5,827 nucleotides of DNA from an uncultured Opitutia bacterium (GTDB lineage: Bacteria; Verrucomicrobiota; Verrucomicrobiia; Opitutales; Opitutaceae). A program made the position numbers and the translations under genes. Within the stretch, counting starts at the first letter, position 1. Each line of letters begins with the position of its first letter. The stretch covers positions 1 through 5,827 of the forward strand of contig CAJAFD010000542.1 of NCBI GenBank assembly GCA_903938935.1. Direction: 5' to 3'. The notes below the pieces were generated by a model, which was not told the DNA's origin, ran no database searches, and worked only from the letters and a program-made list of their open reading frames with translations. Positions 1 to 5,827 of this stretch are shown piece after piece.

Positions 1-625
1 AACCGTAGTTTTTGACGAGCTCTTTGCGGATCGTGCCGGAGCCGAAGCAGGAAACGTATTCGGCGGTGGCGTCGGTGAGGGCGAGCATGGGGCCGACGCA
101 GTGCGTGGCGTACCACATCGGCGGGAGGCCGGGCCAGTAATTCGGCCAACCGTCCATGTCTTGCTGGTGGCTGGCTTGGAGAAACTGGATTTTACCGAGA
201 TCGCCGCGGTCGTAGAGTTCTTTGACGTAGAGGTATTCGCGGGCGTAAACGACCGTCTCCATCATCATGTAGTTGAGGCCAGTTTTTTTGGTGAGATCGA
301 CGATGCGTTTGCAATCGGCGATGGAGGTCGCCATCGGGACGGTGCAGGCGACGTGTTTGCCGGCTTTGAGCGCTTTGATGGATTGCTCGGCGTGGTCGGG
401 GATCGGCGTATTGATGTGAACGGCGTCGATGTCGGGATCTTGGAGGAGCTCGTCGTAATCGGTGTAGCCGCGCGGAATGCCGAAGGCGTCCTGAATGGTT
501 TTAAGTTTCTTCGGGTCGCGTTGGCAGACGGCGAGCAAGTGGGCGTTGGGGTGCGCTTGGTAAATCGGAATAAACTCGGCGCCGAAACCAAGGCCGATGA
601 TGGCGATGTTGAATTTTTTGCTCAT
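1..625 (-). CDS. Gfo/Idh/MocA family NAD(P)-dependent oxidoreductase, 3' end missing (runs off left edge)
   Basis: The frame is open from ATG at 625-623 to the left edge, giving 208 residues of a family that usually has 330-430. Residues 5-15 (FNIAIIGLGFG) are the beta strand and glycine-rich loop of a Rossmann NAD(P)-binding fold. Residues 65-78 (DIDAVHINTPIPDH) match the conserved strand and N-T-P-x-x-x-H motif, and 86-91 are LKAGKH. The usual E-K-P that follows is replaced by T95-V96-P97. The start of the C-terminal alpha/beta domain is present, with an H175-C-V-G-P motif in the place of the family's substrate-side histidine. No signal peptide is seen, so it is probably cytoplasmic. The start lies 23 bases after the dehydrogenase stop, implying co-transcription. 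The bases before the ATG are pyrimidine-rich with no Shine-Dalgarno. The family acts on sugars, inositols and related polyols; the substrate cannot be read here. Family assignment is firm, function is not. Confidence 0.93.
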   Translation of the reverse strand, partial: MSKKFNIAIIGLGFGAEFIPIYQAHPNAHLLAVCQRDPKKLKTIQDAFGIPRGYTDYDELLQDPDIDAVHINTPIPDHAEQSIKALKAGKHVACTVPMATSIADCKRIVDLTKKTGLNYMMMETVVYAREYLYVKELYDRGDLGKIQFLQASHQQDMDGWPNYWPGLPPMWYATHCVGPMLALTDATAEYVSCFGSGTIRKELVKNYG

Positions 626-648
626 GGGAAAAGAAGAAAAGCTGCGGA

Positions 649-3561
649 TTATTTCAGAGTTTGGATGAAGGCTTCGATGTCGGAGAGTTCTTGCGGGCTG
701 AAGATGTCGCCCATCGGTGGCATGGGGGAAATGGTGTAGTTTTCGTAGCCCTTCGCGATGACTTTGCTGGGTTCGATCAGACTCTCGTGGATGTAGGCTG
801 GGGTGGTGCGGGAGGCGATGCCGTCGAGCGCGGGGCCGACGTTGCTGCCTTGGCCGTTGAGCGCGTGGCAGAGAATGCAAGCGGCGGGGTGTTTGAGGAA
901 AAGTTGCTGGCCGCGCTGGGCGTCGGCGACGGTAACTTTGTTGGGATCTTCAAGCGGGATGAGTTCGCTCAGGCGCACGTCGTCGACTTGGATTTCACCT
1001 TTGCCGGCAAAAATGAAACTGAGGCTGGCTTGGGTGCGGTTGCCGCTGTTGAAGTCGGTCTCGATCTCGAGCCAGTCGGTGTCGCGGCGGCGGATGAGGT
1101 CGGTCTCGGTTTTGGTCAGAGTTTCGCTGAGGTTGATCCGGCCCGACATGCCTTTGGTTTTGATCCAACCTGCGAAACGATACTGGGTGTTGGGTTTTAC
1201 GGGGACGTCGATGTAGAGGCTGGTGTCGACATCGGAGGCGGCGACCGCGCGCAGGGATTGCTTGCCGCCGTGAGCTTCTTTTTCTCCGCTGGCGGCGCTC
1301 CAAACGAGGGACTTGTTGCCGTCGCGGTTGCTGAGGTCTCGGCGTTTCCAACCGACGGGCAAGCCATCGGCGCCGATGGCCTCGAAGCCGCCAGCGGTGA
1401 GCATATTTTCGCCGTTGCGGTAGAGCGCGGCGCCGTGGATGCGGCCCAAGATGCGGGTCGCTTCTTTGAGCCAATCGTCGGCTTGGTTGGCGGGGTTGCG
1501 GACGAGGCTCGCGACGACGGTTTGGATTTGTTTGGTCTCGGAGAACTCGGCGAGTTTTACAAAGGCGGCGAGTTTGGTGAGCGCGTCGGGATCGCTGACG
1601 ACGGAGCTGCCAAAATAGAGCGCGACGGCGCGGGCGTCGTTACCGAGGGCGCGGATGGCGTTGCGGCGGACGGCGGCGTCGGCGTGATTGAGCGCGCCGC
1701 GATGCGTGGCCTCGTCGAGGAGCCCGAGGCCGTGGAGCGTCCAGAGTGCGTGGATGGCTGGAATCGCGGCGGGAGCGCGGACGTGAGCTTTGAGGGCTTC
1801 GGCGGCGTCGTGGTGTTGACCCTCGACGAGGAGACGCTGGGCGGTGAGACGCCAGAAAAGCGTGGATGAATTTAAAGCGGCGACGAGTTGGGCGGTCTTG
1901 GCGCCTTGAAGTGAAGTGATCGCAGCGGGTTTGGCTTGATCCCAGACGACGCGATAAATGCGACCGCGGGCGTGATCGCGGAGTGGGTTTTCGTGAGCGC
2001 CGCCGACGCCGGTTTTGGCATCGTAGCCGCCGCGTCCGACGTTGGGCGTGGGGTTGTGTTGGATGATGTAATTTTGCCAGTCGGAGAACCAGACGGCGCC
2101 GTCGGGGCCGACTTCGGCGAAGACGGGAGACATCCATTCATCGCTGCTGGCGACGAGCGGGAAACCGTCGTGGGCGGCGTAGCCCGCGCCGTCGCGAACG
2201 ACGTCGAAGAGGGCGATGTTTTTCATCGTGGGCTCGCAGACCATGGCTTTGCCCTGGAGGCGCGCGGGGAGATTATCGGAGTAGATGAACGCGCTGCCGG
2301 CGGCGGCGGTGTAGCCGCCCATGACGTCGACTTGGCGGAAGTTGGGCGTGATCGTGTGGTCTTTGTCTTCGGTGTTGATGCGCTTGGCGGTCATGGCGCG
2401 GACGCCTTTGGGGACGATCGTCGCGGGGATGCCGCCGAAGAAAATCGGGGCGTTGTTGGCGGTGCCGCCGAATGCGTCGCCGAACTGATTTACGCTTTGG
2501 GCCCAGGTGTTGTTGGTAAACTGGTGGAGGAATTCGAGGGCGGAGCCGTCGGCTTTGAAGCGGTAAATACCCTGCGCAAATTGTTTATCAACGCCGCCGA
2601 TGGTGCCTTTGAAACCGGAGTAGCCGACGGCGCCGTAGAGCCAGTTGTCGAAGCCGTAGTGGAGATTGTTGGCTTGGGCGTGCGTGTCGTTGATGCCCCA
2701 GCCGGTCATGATCTCGGTGCGAACGTCGGCCTTGTCGTCGCCGTTGGTGTCTTTGAGAAAGAGGAAGCGTGGGGATTGAGCGACGACGATGCCGCCCTTG
2801 GCGAAGGTGAAACCGGTGGGGATGTTGAGGTGATCGGCAAACACGGTGAACTTATCGGCGCGGCCGTCGCCGTCGGTGTCTTCGCAGATTTTGATGCTGT
2901 CGTTGCCGCGGCCGTCGGGTTTGACGTCGTGCGGGTAATCGCGGGTTTCGGCGATCCAGAGGCGGCCGCGTTCGTCCCAAGCCATGAAGATGGGTTTGGC
3001 GATGTCGGGCTCGCCGGCGAAAAGGACCAGGCGCAAATCGGGGGCGACTTGGGTGCGCTCGACGCTGCCTTTGACGTTGAAGGGAAATTGAAACGTGAGG
3101 GGCTCGGGGCGTTTTTCGTAGTTGGCGATGGTGGGGCGGGCTTCGCGTTGCTCGGGCTCGCGTTGGGCGAGGAATTTTTTCCAGGCGGCGACGCGCACGG
3201 GGCCGGCGGCGGCGAGGAGCTTGGGCTTCACGGCGAGGGCGTAGCCTTCGGCGGCGGAATCACCGAAGGAGGCCGCGGCGACGACATTCGCGGCGGGCGT
3301 GGCGGCGAGGGCTTTGGAAAAAAGATCGGCCGGGGCGTCGAGGACGAGGACGTCGAACTTGGCGACGAAGGCGGGCGTGGCGGCGGCGGGCTCGGAGATG
3401 TAATCAAACCAGATGGCGTCGCGGCCAAGGTCTCGCATGAGGACGTGGGCGTTCATGCGCGGCGTGCGGTCGGGCGTGCCGAGATAAAGGACGCGAATCG
3501 GGTTGGCCGCGCAGCTGAGCGCCAGTGACAACAGAAGCAGGAAAATCGCCGGGGTTTTCAT
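649..3561 (-). CDS. PVC-type exported dehydrogenase: ThuA-like segment, beta-propeller, HEAT-like repeats, carbohydrate-binding-like module, cytochrome c domain
   Basis: A 970-residue exported protein ending in TAA at 651-649. Residues 1-19 are a signal peptide: K2, then a Leu-rich core, then SCAA. Cys17 gives only a poor lipobox (LALSC). Residues 22-77 resemble the start of a ThuA-like fold. Residues 148-180 are the linker typical of these proteins (NYEKRPEPL), and about 175-540 the beta-propeller 'membrane-bound dehydrogenase' domain (TIGR02604-like), with WDERGRLW at 195-202 and two Asp-rich, calcium-type loops (228-236, 271-279). Helical HEAT-like repeats fill about 555-710. A jelly-roll module with a GGFE...GLPVGW signature covers about 717-865. 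The C-terminal cytochrome c domain (about 880-970) has the haem motif C895-I-L-C-H899 and a likely Met ligand at 947 or 950. By family knowledge it should oxidise a sugar or alcohol in the envelope and pass electrons to its haem; the substrate is unknown. No Shine-Dalgarno precedes the ATG, but the signal peptide supports this start. A Gfo/Idh/MocA oxidoreductase follows 23 bases downstream. Confidence 0.9.
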   Translation of the reverse strand: MKTPAIFLLLLSLALSCAANPIRVLYLGTPDRTPRMNAHVLMRDLGRDAIWFDYISEPAAATPAFVAKFDVLVLDAPADLFSKALAATPAANVVAAASFGDSAAEGYALAVKPKLLAAAGPVRVAAWKKFLAQREPEQREARPTIANYEKRPEPLTFQFPFNVKGSVERTQVAPDLRLVLFAGEPDIAKPIFMAWDERGRLWIAETRDYPHDVKPDGRGNDSIKICEDTDGDGRADKFTVFADHLNIPTGFTFAKGGIVVAQSPRFLFLKDTNGDDKADVRTEIMTGWGINDTHAQANNLHYGFDNWLYGAVGYSGFKGTIGGVDKQFAQGIYRFKADGSALEFLHQFTNNTWAQSVNQFGDAFGGTANNAPIFFGGIPATIVPKGVRAMTAKRINTEDKDHTITPNFRQVDVMGGYTAAAGSAFIYSDNLPARLQGKAMVCEPTMKNIALFDVVRDGAGYAAHDGFPLVASSDEWMSPVFAEVGPDGAVWFSDWQNYIIQHNPTPNVGRGGYDAKTGVGGAHENPLRDHARGRIYRVVWDQAKPAAITSLQGAKTAQLVAALNSSTLFWRLTAQRLLVEGQHHDAAEALKAHVRAPAAIPAIHALWTLHGLGLLDEATHRGALNHADAAVRRNAIRALGNDARAVALYFGSSVVSDPDALTKLAAFVKLAEFSETKQIQTVVASLVRNPANQADDWLKEATRILGRIHGAALYRNGENMLTAGGFEAIGADGLPVGWKRRDLSNRDGNKSLVWSAASGEKEAHGGKQSLRAVAASDVDTSLYIDVPVKPNTQYRFAGWIKTKGMSGRINLSETLTKTETDLIRRRDTDWLEIETDFNSGNRTQASLSFIFAGKGEIQVDDVRLSELIPLEDPNKVTVADAQRGQQLFLKHPAACILCHALNGQGSNVGPALDGIASRTTPAYIHESLIEPSKVIAKGYENYTISPMPPMGDIFSPQELSDIEAFIQTLK

Positions 3562-3794
3562 AAAAAGACGAACAGAGGTTTCAGACGTGGGGTAAAATCG
3601 GGCGGCGTTAAACGATGAGTGCGCCGCAGAGATGACGGTAAAGAAAACGAAATCAGTTTTTTGGGCGCAAGACCGCAGGAGAGAAATACGGAGCGCTACT
3701 TTGGTAATTTTTTTCAGGAATGCAGAAGATTCGGTATCGGACCGTCAAACCGCACAAAGCCGTTCATCGCCGGTGTCGGATCGGGGATGCGCGC
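3562..3794 (-). other. Intergenic region between surE and the dehydrogenase gene; probable leader and promoter region
   Basis: These 233 bases carry no convincing gene and are visibly richer in A/T runs than the flanking coding DNA. The spacing suggests the dehydrogenase and oxidoreductase pair has its own promoter here. The only sigma-70-like candidate I see on the minus strand is TTGACG (3748-3743) followed after 18 bases by TGCATT (3724-3719); the second box matches only three of six consensus positions. A six-base inverted repeat (3602-3607 with 3622-3627, 14-base loop) lies in the presumed 5' untranslated region. I see no U-run terminator after surE, so read-through from surE is also possible. 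Confidence 0.4.
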
Positions 3795-4574
3795 TCAGTG
3801 GCCGAGGCGCGTGTAGTCGAGGGTGGTGTGGCTAATGTGGCCGGCGGCCAGGGCCGCGCGGTCGGTGAGGGGTTCGTTGGCGGAGAGGTCTTCGCCGGCG
3901 CGGAAGATGAGGCGATGGTTACCTTCGGGGCAGGCGGGCGAATAAAGGCGCGGGATCACGACGCGCGCGGGAATCGTGCGATGCACGAGGGAAGTGGGGC
4001 CGCAGGGGAGCGGAAAGTTGATGTTGTGGACGACGAAGCTGTGCGGGGCGGTTGCTCCGATGAGCGGCGCGGTGAGGCGCGCGGCGTGGGCGGCGGAGTG
4101 ACGCAACGTGACGAGCAAGTCGGCGTCGGGGGTGTCGGCGGACGCTTTGAGTTGGTTGTAGGCTTCTTCGGTGAGGGCTTGGGAAAAGGCGAGGGCGGGA
4201 AGGCCGTGGAGTGCGCCTTCCCAAGCGCCGGCGATGGTGCCGCTCGCGATGATGAAACCCAGCGACGCGTTGAAACCGATGTTGATGCCGCTGAGGACGG
4301 CGTCGATAGCGGTGGTGCGCGGGATGAGGTGATCGAGGGCGATGTTCACGCAATCGCTCGGAGTGCCGTCGATGATCCACGTGGGGCAACCGAGACCGCG
4401 ATCGGCCGCAGTGGCGTGGATCGCACGGTCGCGGGATTTGGCGGCGCCGACCCAGCTTTGTTCGGTCTTGGGCGCGGCGACGTAAGGCGTGTGGCCGGCG
4501 AGGCGGAGGGCGGCGACGAGTTCGTGGAGAAAGGGGCTGGCGATGCCGTCGTCGTTGGTGACGAGTAAATTCAT
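3795..4574 (-). CDS. surE: 5'/3'-nucleotidase SurE
   Basis: A complete 259-residue SurE, close to the family's usual 250-265. SurE is a metal-dependent phosphatase that removes phosphate from nucleoside 5'- and 3'-monophosphates, and in some species short polyphosphate; it is normally cytoplasmic. The N-terminus MNLLVTNDDGI carries the metal-binding pair D8-D9. S40 (in EQSWVGAAKS) and N98 (in LSGINIG, 94-100) fit the remaining metal ligands. GTPSDC at 70-75 and the SGT plus AxEG stretch at 111-120, followed by GLPALAFS at 124-131, are also family hallmarks. The ND-D-G at residues 7-10 fixes the start, although no Shine-Dalgarno is visible before it. The gene ends in TGA at 3797-3795. A terminator separates it from pnp upstream, so it probably has its own promoter within 4575-4669, where I could not pick out good -35 and -10 boxes. 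All expected catalytic residues are present, so it should be active. Confidence 0.95.
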   Translation of the reverse strand: MNLLVTNDDGIASPFLHELVAALRLAGHTPYVAAPKTEQSWVGAAKSRDRAIHATAADRGLGCPTWIIDGTPSDCVNIALDHLIPRTTAIDAVLSGINIGFNASLGFIIASGTIAGAWEGALHGLPALAFSQALTEEAYNQLKASADTPDADLLVTLRHSAAHAARLTAPLIGATAPHSFVVHNINFPLPCGPTSLVHRTIPARVVIPRLYSPACPEGNHRLIFRAGEDLSANEPLTDRAALAAGHISHTTLDYTRLGH

Positions 4575-4583
4575 GTTTGGAGT

Positions 4584-4612
4584 GAAACACGAAAGAGGGG
4601 AAACACACGAAA
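4584..4612 (-). repeat. Two tandem degenerate TTTCGTGT(GT)TTC repeats in the surE leader
   Basis: Read on the minus strand, TTTCGTGTGTTTC (4612-4600) is followed five bases later by TTTCGTGTTTC (4594-4584); the two differ by a two-base insertion. They lie 10 to 38 bases before the surE start codon. The bases between the repeats and the terminator (4613-4669) hold nothing else I recognise. The pair could be part of the surE translation or transcription leader, or copies of a dispersed intergenic repeat. Two copies are too few to decide. Confidence 0.35.
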
Positions 4613-4669
4613 AAGGAAAGCGTGCGTTGGATAGAATCGGGCGTGCGGTAACGGAATATTTTCGGGCAC

Positions 4670-4703
4670 AAAAAAGCCGCGACGCTTTGGGGGCGACGCG
4701 GCT
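4670..4703 (-). terminator. Rho-independent terminator downstream of pnp
   Basis: On the minus strand, AGCCGCG (4703-4697) pairs perfectly with CGCGGCT (4681-4675). Inside this, a T-T mismatch is followed by three more pairs (CGC with GCG) around a seven-base loop, and the hairpin runs straight into six T residues (4675-4670, the first shared with the stem). It begins 47 bases after the pnp stop codon and faces the right way to end pnp transcription. It therefore separates pnp from surE. No matching T-run exists on the other side, so it is unlikely to work on the plus strand. Confidence 0.87.
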
Positions 4704-4713
4704 GGAGGGATCG

Positions 4714-4745
4714 AAGGGAAGCGCGGGTTTAAGCGCGTTTCCCTT
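4714..4745 (-). other. Second stem-loop in the pnp 3' untranslated region
   Basis: AAGGGAA and TTCCCTT (4714-4720 with 4739-4745) form a perfect seven-base stem. In minus-strand RNA an A-C mismatch is followed by four more pairs (CGCG with CGCG) and an eight-base loop. The hairpin starts five bases after the pnp stop and has no T-run, so it is not itself a classical terminator. Its position between the stop codon and the true terminator would suit an mRNA 3'-end stabiliser or a transcription pause site. Confidence 0.55.
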
Positions 4746-4750
4746 GCGCG

Positions 4751-5827
4751 TTATTCAGCGGCGGGCGCGGGGGCGCCGGCGGGCTGGCCTTCGAGGTCGC
4801 GCATGGCGGCCTTGCGGCTGAGGCGGACTTTGCCGGAGCGTTCGTCGATGCCGATGCACTTCACGGTGATGGAATCGCCCATCTTGACGACGTCTTCGGT
4901 GCGGCGCACGCGCTGCTCGGAGAGTTCGCTGATGTGGCAGAGGCCTTCTTTGCCGGGGGTGCACTCGACGAAGCAACCGAAGTCCTTCACGCCGGTGACG
5001 CGGCCGGTGTAGATCTTGCCCATCTCGATGGGTTCACCGCCGCCACCGCCGGGACCGGAACCGCCGCCGCAGAGGCTGTCGATTTCCTTGATGGCACGGG
5101 CCATCGCGTCGCCGTTGTTGGAGTAGATGAAGATCTTGCCGGAATCGTCGTCGGAGATGTCGATCTGCGCGCCGGTCGTTTCGGTGATGCGGCGGATCGT
5201 CTTGCCGCCGGGCCCGATGAGCAGGCCGATCTTTTCGGGATCGATCTGGATCGTCTGGATGCGGGGGGCGTATTGGCTGAGGCCGGCGCGGGGCGCGGGC
5301 AGGGAGGCGAGCATCGTCTTGAGGATTTCGATGCGGGCATCGCGGGCTTGGTAGATCGCGGTCTTGGCGATTTCGAAGGGCAGGCCGTTGATCTTCAGAT
5401 CGAGCTGGAAGCCGGTGATGCCCTTGGTGGTGCCGGCGACTTTGAAGTCCATGTCGCCGAAGTGGTCTTCTTCACCGAGGATGTCGGTGATCGTGGTCCA
5501 CTTGGTGATGGCGCCCGCGGAATCCATCTCGGTCATGAGACCGCAGGAGATACCGGCGACGGGAGCGATGATCGGCACGCCGGCGTCCATGAGAGCCAAG
5601 CAGCCGCCACAGATCGAAGCCATCGAGGTCGAGCCGTTGGAGGCCATGATCTCGGAGACGACGCGGATGCTGTAGGGGAACGCATCTTCGGGCGGGAGAA
5701 TCGGAACGAGCGAGCGTTCGGCGAGGGCGCCGTGACCGATTTCGCGGCGACCGGGGCCGATGAAGCGTCCCGATTCACCGACGGAGAACGGCGGGAATTT
5801 GTAGTGAAGAATGAACGACTTGGAGGT
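4751..5827 (-). CDS. pnp: Polyribonucleotide nucleotidyltransferase (PNPase), C-terminal half; 5' end beyond right edge
   Basis: PNPase degrades RNA from the 3' end with phosphate, releasing nucleoside diphosphates, and acts in the RNA degradosome or alone. The visible 358 residues are read through the right edge; the Met at 5647 is internal (SEIMASNGSTSMAS) and not a start. Roughly 370 N-terminal residues, including the first RNase PH-like domain, are missing. The second RNase PH domain shows FILHYKFPPFSVGE, RREIGHG, the phosphate-site SNGSTS (63-68), and EEDHFGDMDFK, whose D121, D127 and K129 align with the E. coli metal and catalytic residues D486, D492 and K494. The KH domain follows at about 190-250 with its GPGG loop at 205-208. 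A glycine-rich linker comes next (253-265), then the S1 domain at about 270-340 (KIYTGRVTGVKDFGCFVE) and a short Ala/Pro tail. The gene ends in TAA at 4753-4751, followed by two hairpins. Everything visible looks intact and functional. Confidence 0.97.
   Translation of the reverse strand, partial: TSKSFILHYKFPPFSVGESGRFIGPGRREIGHGALAERSLVPILPPEDAFPYSIRVVSEIMASNGSTSMASICGGCLALMDAGVPIIAPVAGISCGLMTEMDSAGAITKWTTITDILGEEDHFGDMDFKVAGTTKGITGFQLDLKINGLPFEIAKTAIYQARDARIEILKTMLASLPAPRAGLSQYAPRIQTIQIDPEKIGLLIGPGGKTIRRITETTGAQIDISDDDSGKIFIYSNNGDAMARAIKEIDSLCGGGSGPGGGGGEPIEMGKIYTGRVTGVKDFGCFVECTPGKEGLCHISELSEQRVRRTEDVVKMGDSITVKCIGIDERSGKVRLSRKAAMRDLEGQPAGAPAPAAE

Noticed and set aside
661..1869. Long plus-strand open frame (402 codons) antisense to the dehydrogenase
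   Set aside because: It overlaps a gene with clear domains. Its composition, rich in Gly, Ala, Val, Asp and Glu, is the usual mirror of GC-rich codon usage, and it shows no recognisable motif.
1936..3528. Plus-strand open frame of 530 codons antisense to the dehydrogenase
   Set aside because: Same reason: low-complexity G/V/A/D/E protein opposite a well-supported exported dehydrogenase. No family motif, signal peptide or independent ribosome site is seen.
3498..3561. Lipoprotein signal at dehydrogenase residue Cys17
   Set aside because: The residues before Cys17 are A-L-S, with Ala instead of Leu at -3 and Leu at -2. A signal peptidase I site near Ala18-Ala19 fits as well, so lipid anchoring is not claimed.
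3602..3627. Inverted repeat GCGGCG...CGCCGC before the dehydrogenase
   Set aside because: Only six pairs with a 14-base loop and no T-run. In GC-rich DNA this is common, so I did not list it as a terminator or riboswitch.
3714..3767. Minus-strand 17-residue open frame just after surE (MNGFVRFDGPIPNLLHS)
   Set aside because: It is very short, has no ribosome site and no known leader-peptide pattern such as a run of one amino acid. Chance is sufficient.
3720..4568. Plus-strand open frame of 282 codons antisense to surE
   Set aside because: It mirrors the surE reading frame and ends almost where surE starts; the translated product resembles no protein family I know.
5645..5647. ATG at 5647 as the start of a short KH/S1 protein
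   Set aside because: The frame continues upstream to the window edge with residues clearly matching the second RNase PH domain of PNPase, so this methionine is internal.

Overview
The window is about 5.8 kb of GC-rich bacterial DNA with four protein genes, all on the minus strand, so transcription runs from the right edge to the left. The best guess for the source is Verrucomicrobiota, perhaps an Opitutaceae-like member. This rests on the giant secreted dehydrogenase fused to cytochrome c, an architecture typical of Planctomycetes and Verrucomicrobia, lying beside a Gfo/Idh/MocA oxidoreductase. The assignment is an inference from domain content; no phylogenetic marker was tested.

Layout in order of transcription: (1) 5827-4751, the C-terminal half of polynucleotide phosphorylase (pnp), cut by the window edge, followed by two hairpins, the second with a U-run that makes a convincing intrinsic terminator. 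(2) 4574-3795, surE, a survival-type 5'/3'-nucleotidase, preceded by a short AT-richer leader holding two copies of a TTTCGTGT(GT)TTC-like repeat. (3) 3561-649, a 970-residue exported protein: signal peptide, shortened ThuA-like segment, beta-propeller dehydrogenase domain with Asp-rich loops, HEAT-like helices, a jelly-roll carbohydrate-binding-like module, and a C-terminal c-type cytochrome domain. (4) 625-1, the N-terminal 208 residues of a Gfo/Idh/MocA-family NAD(P)-dependent oxidoreductase, cut by the left edge and starting 23 bases after gene 3 ends.

The first two genes are housekeeping (RNA turnover, nucleotide dephosphorylation) and are separated by a terminator, so they look like independent units. 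The last two almost certainly form one transcript and suggest a saccharide-oxidation pair: an envelope dehydrogenase that passes electrons through its own haem, and a cytoplasmic partner acting on the sugar or oxidised sugar. Substrate and pathway are not visible in the sequence.

Points worth a second look are the absence of the EKP motif in the Gfo/Idh/MocA protein, the cut-down ThuA-like segment and added carbohydrate-binding-like module in the dehydrogenase, the absence of Shine-Dalgarno sequences at all three visible starts, and the double hairpin after pnp. I found no tRNA, rRNA, CRISPR array, insertion sequence or phage gene. No clearly undescribed system is visible.
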